DNA from: CADCTB01 sp963768975
GTDB lineage: Bacteria > Actinomycetota > Acidimicrobiia > Acidimicrobiales > AC-14
Assembly (NCBI GenBank): GCA_963768975.1
Contig: CAVYKB010000009.1
Span: 1 to 64,000 of the forward strand
Direction of reading: 5' to 3'
DNA: 64,000 nucleotides
This document shows, in pieces, positions 28,804 through 37,148 of this stretch. The position numbers and the translations under genes are program-made. The stretch's first letter is position 1. The number at the start of each line of letters is the position of its first letter. The notes below the pieces were generated by a model. The model saw only the letters and a program-made list of their open reading frames with translations. It was not told where the DNA came from and searched no databases.

Positions 28804-29640
28804 TCACGGCGACCCCGGCACGCCCGGGGGGAACGGCGGGAACAGGGCGCACCCCTGCCCAGCTGGCCCAGGGCCAACGGCGATGCAGGTCATCAACGAG
28901 GCGGCGTCGGGCTGGACCATCGGAGGCGAGGTCGGCGACGTAATCGGCGACGCCAGACACGTCTCCCTGGCCACCGTGATCATTCCCCGGTAGACGCCGG
29001 CCTTGGCGAAGGTGTGGGTGGTCACGGCCCGGTGGCTGCCGGCGGTGAGCGTCGAGGGTTGGTCGCAGCTACGGGGGCCGTTGATCCAGAACCCGCCCCC
29101 GCTGTCACCGAAGTCGACCATCACCGCACAGCACGGCTCGGCGCTCGAGTACTCGATGGTGAAGCGGACGGGCTGGCCGGCGACGGGTGCGGCCGGCTCC
29201 ATCCACATGCGGGCGCTCATGCCGGCGTGCTCGATCCGCCAGGAGCTGGCCGGCGCGATGTTCGGGATGCTGCCGGGCGGAGGGAAGTTCGGCAGGGGCG
29301 CGCCCGCCGGGAGCGTGGGGGTTGTCGCGCCGGTCCCGAGTGGCTTGGTCGTCGTCGGGACCTTGGTCGTCGCCGTGGTCTTGGTTGTCGTCGATGTCGT
29401 GGACGGGATCGCCGGCGCCGTGGTGGGCAGAGCCGGCAGCGTGACGATGACCGCCGGCGCCGCCGGCTCCTCGAGGAGATCGGCGTGCCCGAGGCCGGTC
29501 GCACCCGCCCGCCGATTGGCCTCGATCGTCGTCGAGTCACCGGAGTCGAGCGTCGCCGCCGACCAGGCAGCGGCCGGGAGAAGCAGCGCAAGGGCCGCAC
29601 CGAGGGCCCGCGCCGCCCAACGTCCGCCAACCCTGCTCAT
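28804..29640 (-). CDS. Secreted PKD-like protein with Thr/Pro linker (paralogue 2)
   Basis: A 278-residue protein. Residues 1-28 form a signal peptide (AARALGAALALLLPAAAWSA). A Thr/Pro-rich low-complexity linker runs from about 65 to 115. The C-terminal domain has VAGQPVRFTIEYSSAEPCC, VDFGDSGGGFW and HRAVTTHTFAKAGVYRGMI, which fits a PKD-like beta-sandwich with the conserved GDG-like turn and the H-T-F/Y-xxxGxY strand; four cysteines suggest disulfides. The upstream gene is a diverged paralogue with the same architecture. Likely secreted or surface-bound; function unknown. Confidence 0.7.
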   Translation of the reverse strand: MSRVGGRWAARALGAALALLLPAAAWSAATLDSGDSTTIEANRRAGATGLGHADLLEEPAAPAVIVTLPALPTTAPAIPSTTSTTTKTTATTKVPTTTKPLGTGATTPTLPAGAPLPNFPPPGSIPNIAPASSWRIEHAGMSARMWMEPAAPVAGQPVRFTIEYSSAEPCCAVMVDFGDSGGGFWINGPRSCDQPSTLTAGSHRAVTTHTFAKAGVYRGMITVARETCLASPITSPTSPPMVQPDAASLMTCIAVGPGPAGQGCALFPPFPPGVPGSP

Positions 29641-29750
29641 CCACTCCGTATCGGCCGCCGGCGCCTCGACCTTTAGCGAACGGTCGCCGGCGGGTCGAGA
29701 ACATCGGGCCGACGGCCACGCACGCCGGCATCTCGATGTGCACCTGGAGC

Positions 29751-30519
29751 TCAGGCGGCGCAGGCGCGAGCTTCGGGCCCGGGGCCGACGCCCACGCACG
29801 CCTCGATGGTGATGCTGCGGCCGGCTGCCCAGTAGGACGCCAGATTCTGTCGCCCCTGAGGGGGGCGGGCACGGGAACACGGCCATGTACAGCGTCGCCG
29901 GGTAGGCGCCCGGCGCGGCGTAGGTATGGCTGACGGTGGTCTGCCTCGGACGGGGCTGAACGCAGCCGGAGTCCACGCCGAAGGGGGTGTTCTTGCCGTC
30001 GCCCCACAGGATGTTGGAAGCCGAGCAGCAGCCGGGGTATGCCGAGAACTCGAAGGAGAAGTGGACGGGCTGACCGGCGACCGGTGTCGCCGGCTCCATC
30101 CGCACGGAGACGGAGAGCTCGCGATCCGAGCCGGACCAGCGCGACGGCAGGGGGACGGTGGTGGCGACGGTCGTGGTCGGGAGCGTGGAGGTCACCGCGA
30201 CGGGGACGATGGTGCTCGTGTTGGTCGCAGGACGCCGCACGGTGGTCGTGGTGCTCGACGGTGCCGATGTCAGGGCGACGTTCGGGCGGGGCGACGTGGA
30301 GGTCGTGACGGCCACCGTCGTCGTGGTGACCTCGTCGAACGCCACGACCTCGGTCACGCCGGCAGGTGCCACCCGCGCGCCGGCGAGGATCGTCGTGGGC
30401 CGCCGGGAGTCGACAGCAGTGCCGGCAAGCACGCCGGCCACCAGCAGGACGGCGACGCCACCCCCCACCGCAGGCACGTGTCCGGTTCGGGCCCGCCAGC
30501 TCGCTCCCCACCCCATCAT
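29751..30519 (-). CDS. Secreted PKD-like protein with Thr-rich linker (paralogue 1), one frameshift
   Basis: A hydrophobic N-terminal segment (VAVLLVAGVLAGTA, residues ~22-35) precedes a long Thr/Ser-rich linker, then a domain with VAGQPVHFSFEFSAYPGCC, ILWGDGKNTPFG and VSHTYAAPGAYPATLYM, clearly related to the downstream paralogue. After FPCPP at a run of six C near 29855 the frame breaks; dropping one C restores SITIEACVGVGPGPEARACAA and a stop at 29751, giving 255 residues and matching the paralogue's CIAVGPGPAG ending. So the gene is intact but for one base. Without correction the frame runs on into the next gene. Confidence 0.65.
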
Positions 30520-30562
30520 GGAGGTATCGGCGCGCCGACGGGGCGCCTTGAGGGGGCGAGTG

Positions 30563-31498
30563 CTACGCGGTCAGGAGATCGCGGGCGCTGCGGGCGGTGG
30601 ACGAGCGCCGCAGCTTGGAGATGGCCTTCAGCTCGACCTGGCGCACGCCCTCCCGGGTGAGGCCGAAGTGCTCGCCGACTTCTTCGAGGGTGCGGGGGCT
30701 GCCGCGGTCGAGGCCGTAGCGGAGGCACAGGACCTCCTGCTCGCGAGGCTCGAGGACCGAGAGGAGCTGGGCCACGTGGGAGGGGAGCATGGAGGCGAAC
30801 ACCGCCTGGTCCGGCGGCGGCGTGGTGAGGTCCTCCACCAGCTCGCCCATCTCGGTCTCGCCGTCGGTGAGGTGCTCCGAAAGCGACGCCGGCTCGCCCA
30901 GGTACGGGAGCAGCTCCTCGACCTTCTTGGCCGGCATGCTCACCGCTGCGGCGAGCTCCGCAGCCTTCGGCGGGCGGCCGTGGCGGACCTCCAGGGCGGT
31001 GGCGGCCATGCGGATGGCAAGCAGCTGGTCGCCGGCGTGGACGGGGAGGCGGATGGTGCGGCTGGTGTTGGCGATGCCCCGGGCGATTGTCTGGCGGATC
31101 CACCACGTGGCGTAGGTGGAGAACTTGAAGCCCCGGCGGGGGTCGAACCGGTCGACGGCCTGGATGAGACCGAAGTTGCCTTCCTGGATGAGGTCGAGCA
31201 GCGGGAGGCCGCTGGCCTGGTACTTCTTGGCGATGGAGACGACCAGGCGGAGGTTGGAGCGCACGAACTTGCGGTGGGCATCGGCGCCGGCGACGACCGC
31301 CTCTTCGAGCTCCTCCTGGGTGGCTACGGTGAGCGCATCGCCGTGGGCAAGCTTCTCCGCCGCAGCCAGGCCGGCCTGGGTGAGGGTGCCGAGCCGCACT
31401 TCATCGTCCCTGGTCAACAGGGGGTACTTCCCGATGTCGTTCAGGTAGAGCTGGAGGAGGTCCTCCTCCTCGCTGCTCCGACCCTGCGTCTTGCTCAA
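30563..31498 (-). CDS. RNA polymerase sigma-70 family factor (group 2-like)
   Basis: A 311-residue sigma factor. Region 1.2 is LLQLYLNDIGKYPLLTRDDE; region 2 has NLRLVVSIAKKYQ, LDLIQEGNFGLIQAVDRFD and FSTYATWWIRQTIARGIAN for core binding and -10 recognition; region 3 follows; region 4 has LEPREQEVLCLRYGL and a helix-turn-helix TLEEVGEHFGLTREGVRQ. It lacks the long region 1.1 of a housekeeping factor, so it is likely a non-essential group 2 factor. An RsbW-like kinase gene lies 75 bases upstream on the same strand, hinting at partner-switch control, though group 2 factors are not usually RsbW targets. Confidence 0.9.
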   Translation of the reverse strand: MSKTQGRSSEEEDLLQLYLNDIGKYPLLTRDDEVRLGTLTQAGLAAAEKLAHGDALTVATQEELEEAVVAGADAHRKFVRSNLRLVVSIAKKYQASGLPLLDLIQEGNFGLIQAVDRFDPRRGFKFSTYATWWIRQTIARGIANTSRTIRLPVHAGDQLLAIRMAATALEVRHGRPPKAAELAAAVSMPAKKVEELLPYLGEPASLSEHLTDGETEMGELVEDLTTPPPDQAVFASMLPSHVAQLLSVLEPREQEVLCLRYGLDRGSPRTLEEVGEHFGLTREGVRQVELKAISKLRRSSTARSARDLLTA

Positions 31499-31573
31499 GA
31501 ACGCCTCCCAGGAACCGCGAGCGTCAAGCTACCAGAGGCACCGTCGGTCCGTCCCGGCTGATGTGGAAAACTT

Positions 31574-31972
31574 TCATACCGCGAAGCTGAGGATCAGTCG
31601 CACGTCACGTCCAGCCCGTACCACCCGGGCCGCGGAGGCCAGGTGGCGGATGAGGAACAGGCCCCGGCCGCGCTCGGCCGTCGTGTCAGCGATCGCGGGC
31701 GACTCGGGCAAGTCGAACCCCTGGCCTTCATCGGAGATCTCCACCACCAGCGTCGACCCGTCGAGACCGGCGGTCGCCCGGGTCACCCCGCCACCGTGGC
31801 GCTGCGAGTTCACCATGGCCTCGTGGACGGCGAGGACGGCTCCGTCGACATCGCCGGCCCATGCTGCGTCGTCCAGCAGGCGCGCCAACTCCCGGCGGGC
31901 GGCGCCGGGTTGCGGCGGCAGCTCGACCGGGCGGGCGAGGGCGGATACGGACATACTGTCGTTTGTGCCCAA
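31574..31972 (-). CDS. RsbW-like ATP-binding anti-sigma/serine kinase
   Basis: A 132-residue GHKL-fold protein: N box HEAMVNSQRHGGG, G1 DEGQGFDLP, G2 ERGRGLFLIRHLA. This is the HATPase_c_2 type found in RsbW, SpoIIAB and stand-alone Streptomyces regulators, which bind sigma factors or phosphorylate anti-anti-sigma proteins on serine. No STAS anti-anti-sigma gene is nearby. A second ATG five codons in is an alternative start. The gene sits between a DNA ligase and the sigma factor. Confidence 0.82.
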   Translation of the reverse strand: MGTNDSMSVSALARPVELPPQPGAARRELARLLDDAAWAGDVDGAVLAVHEAMVNSQRHGGGVTRATAGLDGSTLVVEISDEGQGFDLPESPAIADTTAERGRGLFLIRHLASAARVVRAGRDVRLILSFAV

Positions 31973-31991
31973 TTAGAGCGCGGAGCCAACG

Positions 31992-33080
31992 TCATGTGGC
32001 CCGGAAGACGGCCTCCAGCTCCTCGGGCACCGCCACTTCCAGCTGGCTGTACGTGCACGACGCCGGCTCCCGCTCCGGCCGCCACCGCACGAATGAGGTG
32101 GCGTGGCGGAACCGATCGCCCTGGAGGTGGTCGAACGCGACCTCCGCCACCAGCTCGGGCCGGAGCGGCTCCCATGACATGTTGCGGCCCGCGTTCCATC
32201 GGCTCTGGCCTCCCGGCATGCGCCCGCCTTTCGCCTCGGCCTCGGCCTCGGCCTCGGCCCACGAGGCCCAGGGGTGGCCGTCGAGCGCACCGGCGCGGTA
32301 GGGCTCCAGCTCCACGGCCAGCTCTTTGCGCCTGGCCACGCTGAACGACGACGCCACTCCCACGTGATGGAGCGTGCCGCCGTCGTCGTAGAGGCCCAAC
32401 AGTAGGGAGCCCACGCCGGCCCCGTCCTTGTGGACCCGGAAGCCGGCCACCACGCAGTCGGCGGTGCGGGCGTGCTTGACCTTGAACATCACCCGCTCGT
32501 CCTCCCGGTAGGGAAGGTCGAGCGGTTTGGCGACCACGCCGTCGAGACCGGCGCCCTCGAAGCGGTTGAACCAGTCGGTGGCCACCACCGGGTCGCCGGT
32601 GGCCGGCGTGAGGTGGACCGGCGGCTGGGCCCCGGCCAGGGCCTGCTCGAGGGCGGCGCGGCGCTCCCCAAAGGGACGGGGCCGCAGGTCGGTGTCGTCG
32701 AGGGCCAGCAGATCGAAGGCCACGAAGGACGCCGGCGTGGTCTCGGCCAGCATCTTGATGCGCGACGCCGCCGGGTGGATGCGCTGGAGCAGGGACTCGA
32801 ACTCCAGGCCGCCGGCGCCGGCGATCACGATCTCCCCGTCGAGCACGCAGCGTGGCGGGATGTTCTCCTTGAGCGCCGGCGGCAGCTCCGGGAAGTAGCG
32901 GGTCAGCGGCTTCTCGTTGCGGCTGCCCAGCTCGACCTCGTCGCCGTCACGGAAGACGATGCAGCGGAAGCCGTCCCACTTGGGCTCGTAGAGCATGCCC
33001 GCGGGCGCTGGCATCTCCCGGGCCAGCTTGGCCAGCATCGGTTTGACGGGAGGCATGACCGGCAGCTGCATGCCGCTCAT
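31992..33080 (-). CDS. ATP-dependent DNA ligase (LigC-like)
   Basis: A 362-residue ligase. Motif I with the adenylated lysine is EPKWDGFRC (Lys about residue 34), motif III VLDGEIVI, motif IV LDGVVAKPLD and motif V MFKVKHART; an OB-fold domain follows. Length and lack of polymerase or nuclease domains fit mycobacterial LigC, which acts in repair beside the main NAD-dependent ligase. A run of four Glu-Ala pairs near residue 280, encoded by a six-base tandem repeat, is a local oddity. The start at 33080 lies 16 bases after the LuxR gene stop. Confidence 0.9.
   Translation of the reverse strand: MSGMQLPVMPPVKPMLAKLAREMPAPAGMLYEPKWDGFRCIVFRDGDEVELGSRNEKPLTRYFPELPPALKENIPPRCVLDGEIVIAGAGGLEFESLLQRIHPAASRIKMLAETTPASFVAFDLLALDDTDLRPRPFGERRAALEQALAGAQPPVHLTPATGDPVVATDWFNRFEGAGLDGVVAKPLDLPYREDERVMFKVKHARTADCVVAGFRVHKDGAGVGSLLLGLYDDGGTLHHVGVASSFSVARRKELAVELEPYRAGALDGHPWASWAEAEAEAEAKGGRMPGGQSRWNAGRNMSWEPLRPELVAEVAFDHLQGDRFRHATSFVRWRPEREPASCTYSQLEVAVPEELEAVFRAT
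32233..32256. repeat. Six-base tandem repeat inside ligase gene
   Basis: Four exact GCCTCG units (plus a partial fifth) encode alternating Glu-Ala residues in the ligase. Being in multiples of six it keeps the frame if copy number changes. Confidence 0.8.
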
Positions 33081-33096
33081 ACTCGCGCCGGTGGGC

Positions 33097-34107
33097 TCAG
33101 CGCCCGGCGGCCCGGGCGAGCAACGTGCGGCGGTTGCGGGTGCCGCTCTTGGCGAAGATGGACTTGAGGTGGTCCTGGACCGTGTGCTCGGACAGGAACA
33201 TCGTCTTGGCGATGAGGCGGGTGTCGGCGCCGGCGACCAGATGACGGAGCAGCTCCACCTCCCGGCCGCTGAGCCCCAGAGCCCGGGCGAAGACCTCCGT
33301 TCGCTCCGCCGGCGAGGCGACCTCCACGGTGACGGCGATGTCGGGCGGAACGTCGCCGATGCGAGCCGCCCGCAATGTGAGCCACGCACCGCCGGACATG
33401 TGGACCCGTGCCCATGGCGGATGGCCGTCGACGCCGGCCTCGACCGCCAAGAGCTGGGCGGCGACGTTATAGGCGCCCGACGGGACGGGCCGGCGCTCGT
33501 CGTCCGGCGGAACGAGGATTCTCAGGTATCGGTCGGTCTCCGGAGTCTGCGCCCGCACCTCAAGCTCCGAGGAGAGCATGAGGACGACTGGGCCGGTCCG
33601 TTCCGGTGGGGCAGGGACTTCGGCGAACGTGGCCGCCTGGCATCGCCGGAGGGCCTCGGTGACGGGCGCGGCAATGCCGGCGAGAAAGTCGGCGTCCGCC
33701 TCGGTGAACGGCCTCCCCGAGCCGGCACGCCAGAGCTCGAGGAACGCCCAGCAGCCGAACCGGTCCCGGAACACCACCGAGGCGACGTCATCGACGCCGT
33801 AGCCGGCGAGCATGTCCTGCCACACCAGGCTGTTGTCGCGCTCGGCCCCGAGGAAGGCGACAGGATTCTCCAGCCGGGTCCAGCGGTTGAGGGCCGTCAG
33901 GTACTTCAGGCGTATGAGCTTGGGCAGTTCCGGGAGGCAGGGCACGTCGGCGAGCGGAGCGCACCCGACTTCTGTCTCGGGGTCGGTCAGCAGCCACGAG
34001 TAGGCGTCGAAGCCGACCGCCACCCGCAGCTCATCGAGGACGGCCAGCCGCAGTCCTCGTGCCTCGTCGTGCTCCTGGCAGATACGCATGACCCGCTGGA
34101 CGGACAC
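33097..34107 (-). CDS. LuxR-family transcriptional regulator
   Basis: A 336-residue protein. Residues 265-336 are a LuxR helix-turn-helix: LGLSGREVELLRHLVAG, LIAKTMFLSEHTVQDHLKSI. The N-terminal 200 residues resemble a GAF-type sensory fold (VGFDAYSWLLTDPETEVG, FRDRFGCWAFLELWR) but the ligand is unknown. It is divergent from a small gene starting 69 bases away and is followed at 16 bases by the ligase gene, so it may control either. No phospho-receiver domain is present. Confidence 0.85.
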   Translation of the reverse strand: MSVQRVMRICQEHDEARGLRLAVLDELRVAVGFDAYSWLLTDPETEVGCAPLADVPCLPELPKLIRLKYLTALNRWTRLENPVAFLGAERDNSLVWQDMLAGYGVDDVASVVFRDRFGCWAFLELWRAGSGRPFTEADADFLAGIAAPVTEALRRCQAATFAEVPAPPERTGPVVLMLSSELEVRAQTPETDRYLRILVPPDDERRPVPSGAYNVAAQLLAVEAGVDGHPPWARVHMSGGAWLTLRAARIGDVPPDIAVTVEVASPAERTEVFARALGLSGREVELLRHLVAGADTRLIAKTMFLSEHTVQDHLKSIFAKSGTRNRRTLLARAAGR

Positions 34108-34176
34108 CCGTCAGAGTACGCAAGACCCCAAGTACTTGGGATAGGCGCCAGAGAGAGCCCGCCGTAGGTTCGCCTC

Positions 34177-34461
34177 ATGACCACATTGCACATCCGCCAC
34201 GCCATCACCGACTTCGACACTTGGGCATCGGCCTTCGGCCGGTTCGCCGAGGCCAGGCGGGATGCCGGCGTTCGGGCACAAAAGGTCCAGCGGCCGGTGG
34301 ACGACCCCGCGTACGTCGTCATCGACCTCGACTTCGACACCACTGACGCGGCCGAGTCGTTCCTGGACTTCCTGCGAACCAACGTCTGGGGTGTCCCGGC
34401 GAACTCCCCCGGCCTGGACGGGATCCCCGAGACGATGATCCTGGAGCCGGCCGGCGTCTGA
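34177..34461 (+). CDS. Small cyclase/ABM-like alpha-beta barrel protein
   Basis: A 94-residue protein whose start, LHIRHAITDFDTWASAFGRF, and core VIDLDFDTTDAAESFLDFL match the dimeric ferredoxin-like fold seen in antibiotic-monooxygenase-like and cyclase-like small proteins. It is divergent from the LuxR regulator and may be its target. No catalytic residues can be assigned. No Shine-Dalgarno; possibly leaderless. Confidence 0.7.
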   Translation: MTTLHIRHAITDFDTWASAFGRFAEARRDAGVRAQKVQRPVDDPAYVVIDLDFDTTDAAESFLDFLRTNVWGVPANSPGLDGIPETMILEPAGV

Positions 34462-34500
34462 CAGTTGGCGCTGGCCGCGCCCGGTAGCGTCCCGGGAGGC

Positions 34501-37146
34501 ATGTCAACCCCGCGCGCTACCTATCGCGTCCAGCTCCACGCCGGGTTCGCCTTCGACGACGCCGCGGCGATCGTCGACTACCTCGCCGACCTGGGCGTGA
34601 GCCACCTCTACTGCTCGCCGCTCCTGCAGGCGGCGCCAGGCAGCAAGCACGGCTACGACGTCGTGGACCACCACCGGCTCAACGCCGAGCTGGGCGGCGA
34701 CGAGGCCTACGAGCGGCTGTGCGCGGCCCTGGCCCGCCGGGGCATGAGCCAGGTGGTCGACATCGTGCCCAACCACATGGCCATCAGCGGGCGGGAGAAC
34801 GCCTGGTGGTGGGACGTGCTGGAGAACGGCCGGGCGTCGCGCTACGCCGGCTACTTCGACGTCGACTGGGACCCTCCCGAGGAGCGCCTGCGCCTGAGGG
34901 TGCTCATGCCCATCCTGGGCGACCACGTCGGCCGCTGCATCGACCGGGGCGAGATCACCGTCGCGCGCGACCGTGGGTCCTTCGAGTTCCGCTACTTCGA
35001 CCACGCCGCACCGGTCTCACCAAGGTCGCTCGACGAGCTGTTGGGCGGCGTGGCCACCATGGTGCGGTCGGACCACCTGGGCAGCATCGCCACTGCGCTG
35101 GGCCGGCTGCCATCGGCTCTGGCCAGCGACCGGGACAGCGTGGAGGAGCGTCACCGGGACAAGGAGGTACTCCGCTCGAACCTGGCCGAGCTGTTCGCCG
35201 AGCAGCCCGAGGTGGCCGCGGCCGTCGACGAGGCGCTGGCCGCCCTCAACGCCGACGGCGACGCCATCGATGCCCTCCTCGAACGGCAGAACTACCGGCT
35301 GGCCTACTGGAAGGTGGCCGGCCAGGAGCTGGACTACCGGCGGTTCTTCGACATCACCACGCTCATCGCCTTGCGCAGCGAGAACCTGTTCGTCTTCGCC
35401 GACACCCACGAGAAGACGATCGAGCTGGTCCGCGAGGGCAAGGTGACCGGCCTCCGGGTGGACCACGTGGACGGCCTCCGCCAGCCGGCGGAGTACCTCC
35501 GGCTGCTGCGCCAGGCCGCCGGCCCCGACACCTACATCGTGGTCGAGAAGATCCTGGAGAGCGACGAGACCCTGCCCCGCGACTGGGCCGTCGAGGGCAC
35601 CACCGGGTACGACTTCGCCGCCGGCGTGAACGGGCTGTTCGCCGACCCCGCCGGCGAGCACGCGCTGAACGAGATCTACGGGCGGGTCGTCGACCGGCCG
35701 ACTCCGTACCCCGGCCTGACCCACCGCAACAAGCACCTGGTGATGCGGGAGGTGCTGGCCGCCGACGTCAACCGGCTGACCAACATCCTCGTCTGCGTGT
35801 GCGAGCGGCACCGACGCCACCGTGACTACACCCGCCAGGATCTCTCGCGAGCCGTGCGCGAGGTGCTGGCCTGCTTCGACGTCTACCGCACCTACGCCCG
35901 GCCGGGGAGCGTCGAGCCGTCGGCTCAGGACGTCGCCCGGGTCAAGGCAGCCGTCGACCAGGCGCGTCGACGCCGGCCCGAGATCGAGGACACGCTCTTC
36001 ACCTTCCTCACCGAGCTGCTGCTGTTGGGCCATCCCGGCACCGACGAGGACGACTTCGCCCTCCGGTTCCAGCAGCTCAGCGGACCGGTGATGGCCAAAA
36101 GCGTCGAGGACACGACGTTCTACCAGTACAACCGGCTGGTGTCGCTCAACGAGGTGGGCGGCAACCCCGGCCACTTCGGGACCTCGGTGGAGGCCTTCCA
36201 CGCCGCCAACGCCCGGATCGCCCGGGACTGGCCCGCCACACTGCTGGCCACGTCCACCCACGACACCAAGCGCAGCGAGGACGTGCGGGCCCGGATCAAC
36301 CTCCTGTCGGAGATCCCGCAGGAGTGGGGTGCGGCGGTAGCCCGCTGGACGGAGATGAACGCCCGCCACCGGGCCGGGACCATGCCCGACCGCAACGCCG
36401 AGTACCTGCTGTACCAGGTGCTGGTCGGCGCGCATCCCCTCGACGCCGACCGGGCGGTGGCGTTCATGGAGAAGGCGTCCCGGGAGGCCAAGCAGCACAC
36501 GTCGTGGGTCGATCCCGTCACCGACTACGACGAGGCCCTGGCGGCGTTCGTACGGGCGGTCGTCGACGACGGTGACTTCGCCGCTGACCTGGCGTCGTTC
36601 ACCGCTCCGCTGGTGGCCGCCGGCCGCCAGACGTCGCTGGCCCAGACCCTGCTCAAGCTGACCTCCCCTGGCGTCCCGGACATCTACCAGGGCACCGAGC
36701 TGTGGGACCTCAGCCTGGTCGACCCGGACAACCGCCGACCGGTCGACTACGAGATCCGCCGGCGGCTGCTCGAGCGGGTTCGCTCGTCCTCAGCAGGCGA
36801 TGTCCTTGGCTCGTCTGACGAGGGCGCTCCGAAGCTGTGGCTCACGATGCGGGCCCTCGACCTGCGCCGGCGGCTGGAGGACTGCTTCGCCGGCGCGACG
36901 TACCGGCCGCTGCCCGCCGCCGGCGAACGGGCGGCCCACGCCGTCGCCTACCTGCGGGGCGACCGGGTGGCCGTGATCGCCCCCCGGCTGGTCATGGGCC
37001 TGCGCGCCGGGTGGGGCGACACCACCGTCGAGCTGCCCGAGGGCCGGTGGGCCGACGAGCTCGGCGGGTCCGTCACCGACGGCGGCCCCGTCTCCCTCGC
37101 CGCCCTGCTCGCAGATTTCCCGGTCGCCCTTTTGGTGAGGAACTGA
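34501..37146 (+). CDS. treY: Malto-oligosyltrehalose synthase TreY
   Basis: An 881-residue GH13 enzyme that converts the reducing end of maltodextrin to a trehalose unit. Motifs in order: YCSPLLQAAPGSKHGYDVVD, DIVPNHMA (region I), LRVDHVDGL (nucleophile Asp), VEKIL (acid/base Glu) and ATSTHDTKRSEDVR (region IV). Length is at the upper end for the family. ATG 34501 follows CCCGGGAGGC, a usable ribosome site. The treZ start follows two bases after the stop. treX is not in the window, so debranching must be encoded elsewhere. Confidence 0.95.
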   Translation: MSTPRATYRVQLHAGFAFDDAAAIVDYLADLGVSHLYCSPLLQAAPGSKHGYDVVDHHRLNAELGGDEAYERLCAALARRGMSQVVDIVPNHMAISGRENAWWWDVLENGRASRYAGYFDVDWDPPEERLRLRVLMPILGDHVGRCIDRGEITVARDRGSFEFRYFDHAAPVSPRSLDELLGGVATMVRSDHLGSIATALGRLPSALASDRDSVEERHRDKEVLRSNLAELFAEQPEVAAAVDEALAALNADGDAIDALLERQNYRLAYWKVAGQELDYRRFFDITTLIALRSENLFVFADTHEKTIELVREGKVTGLRVDHVDGLRQPAEYLRLLRQAAGPDTYIVVEKILESDETLPRDWAVEGTTGYDFAAGVNGLFADPAGEHALNEIYGRVVDRPTPYPGLTHRNKHLVMREVLAADVNRLTNILVCVCERHRRHRDYTRQDLSRAVREVLACFDVYRTYARPGSVEPSAQDVARVKAAVDQARRRRPEIEDTLFTFLTELLLLGHPGTDEDDFALRFQQLSGPVMAKSVEDTTFYQYNRLVSLNEVGGNPGHFGTSVEAFHAANARIARDWPATLLATSTHDTKRSEDVRARINLLSEIPQEWGAAVARWTEMNARHRAGTMPDRNAEYLLYQVLVGAHPLDADRAVAFMEKASREAKQHTSWVDPVTDYDEALAAFVRAVVDDGDFAADLASFTAPLVAAGRQTSLAQTLLKLTSPGVPDIYQGTELWDLSLVDPDNRRPVDYEIRRRLLERVRSSSAGDVLGSSDEGAPKLWLTMRALDLRRRLEDCFAGATYRPLPAAGERAAHAVAYLRGDRVAVIAPRLVMGLRAGWGDTTVELPEGRWADELGGSVTDGGPVSLAALLADFPVALLVRN

Positions 37147-37148
37147 CG

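Noticed and set aside
28804..30519. One 571-residue secreted protein with two PKD-like domains
   Set aside because: The middle is frame-shifted noise; correcting one base ends the first gene at 29751, and the second has its own signal peptide at 29640, so these are two genes.
32220..32265. Short repeats considered as CRISPR
   Set aside because: The units are six bases, without spacers, and lie in frame inside a ligase gene.
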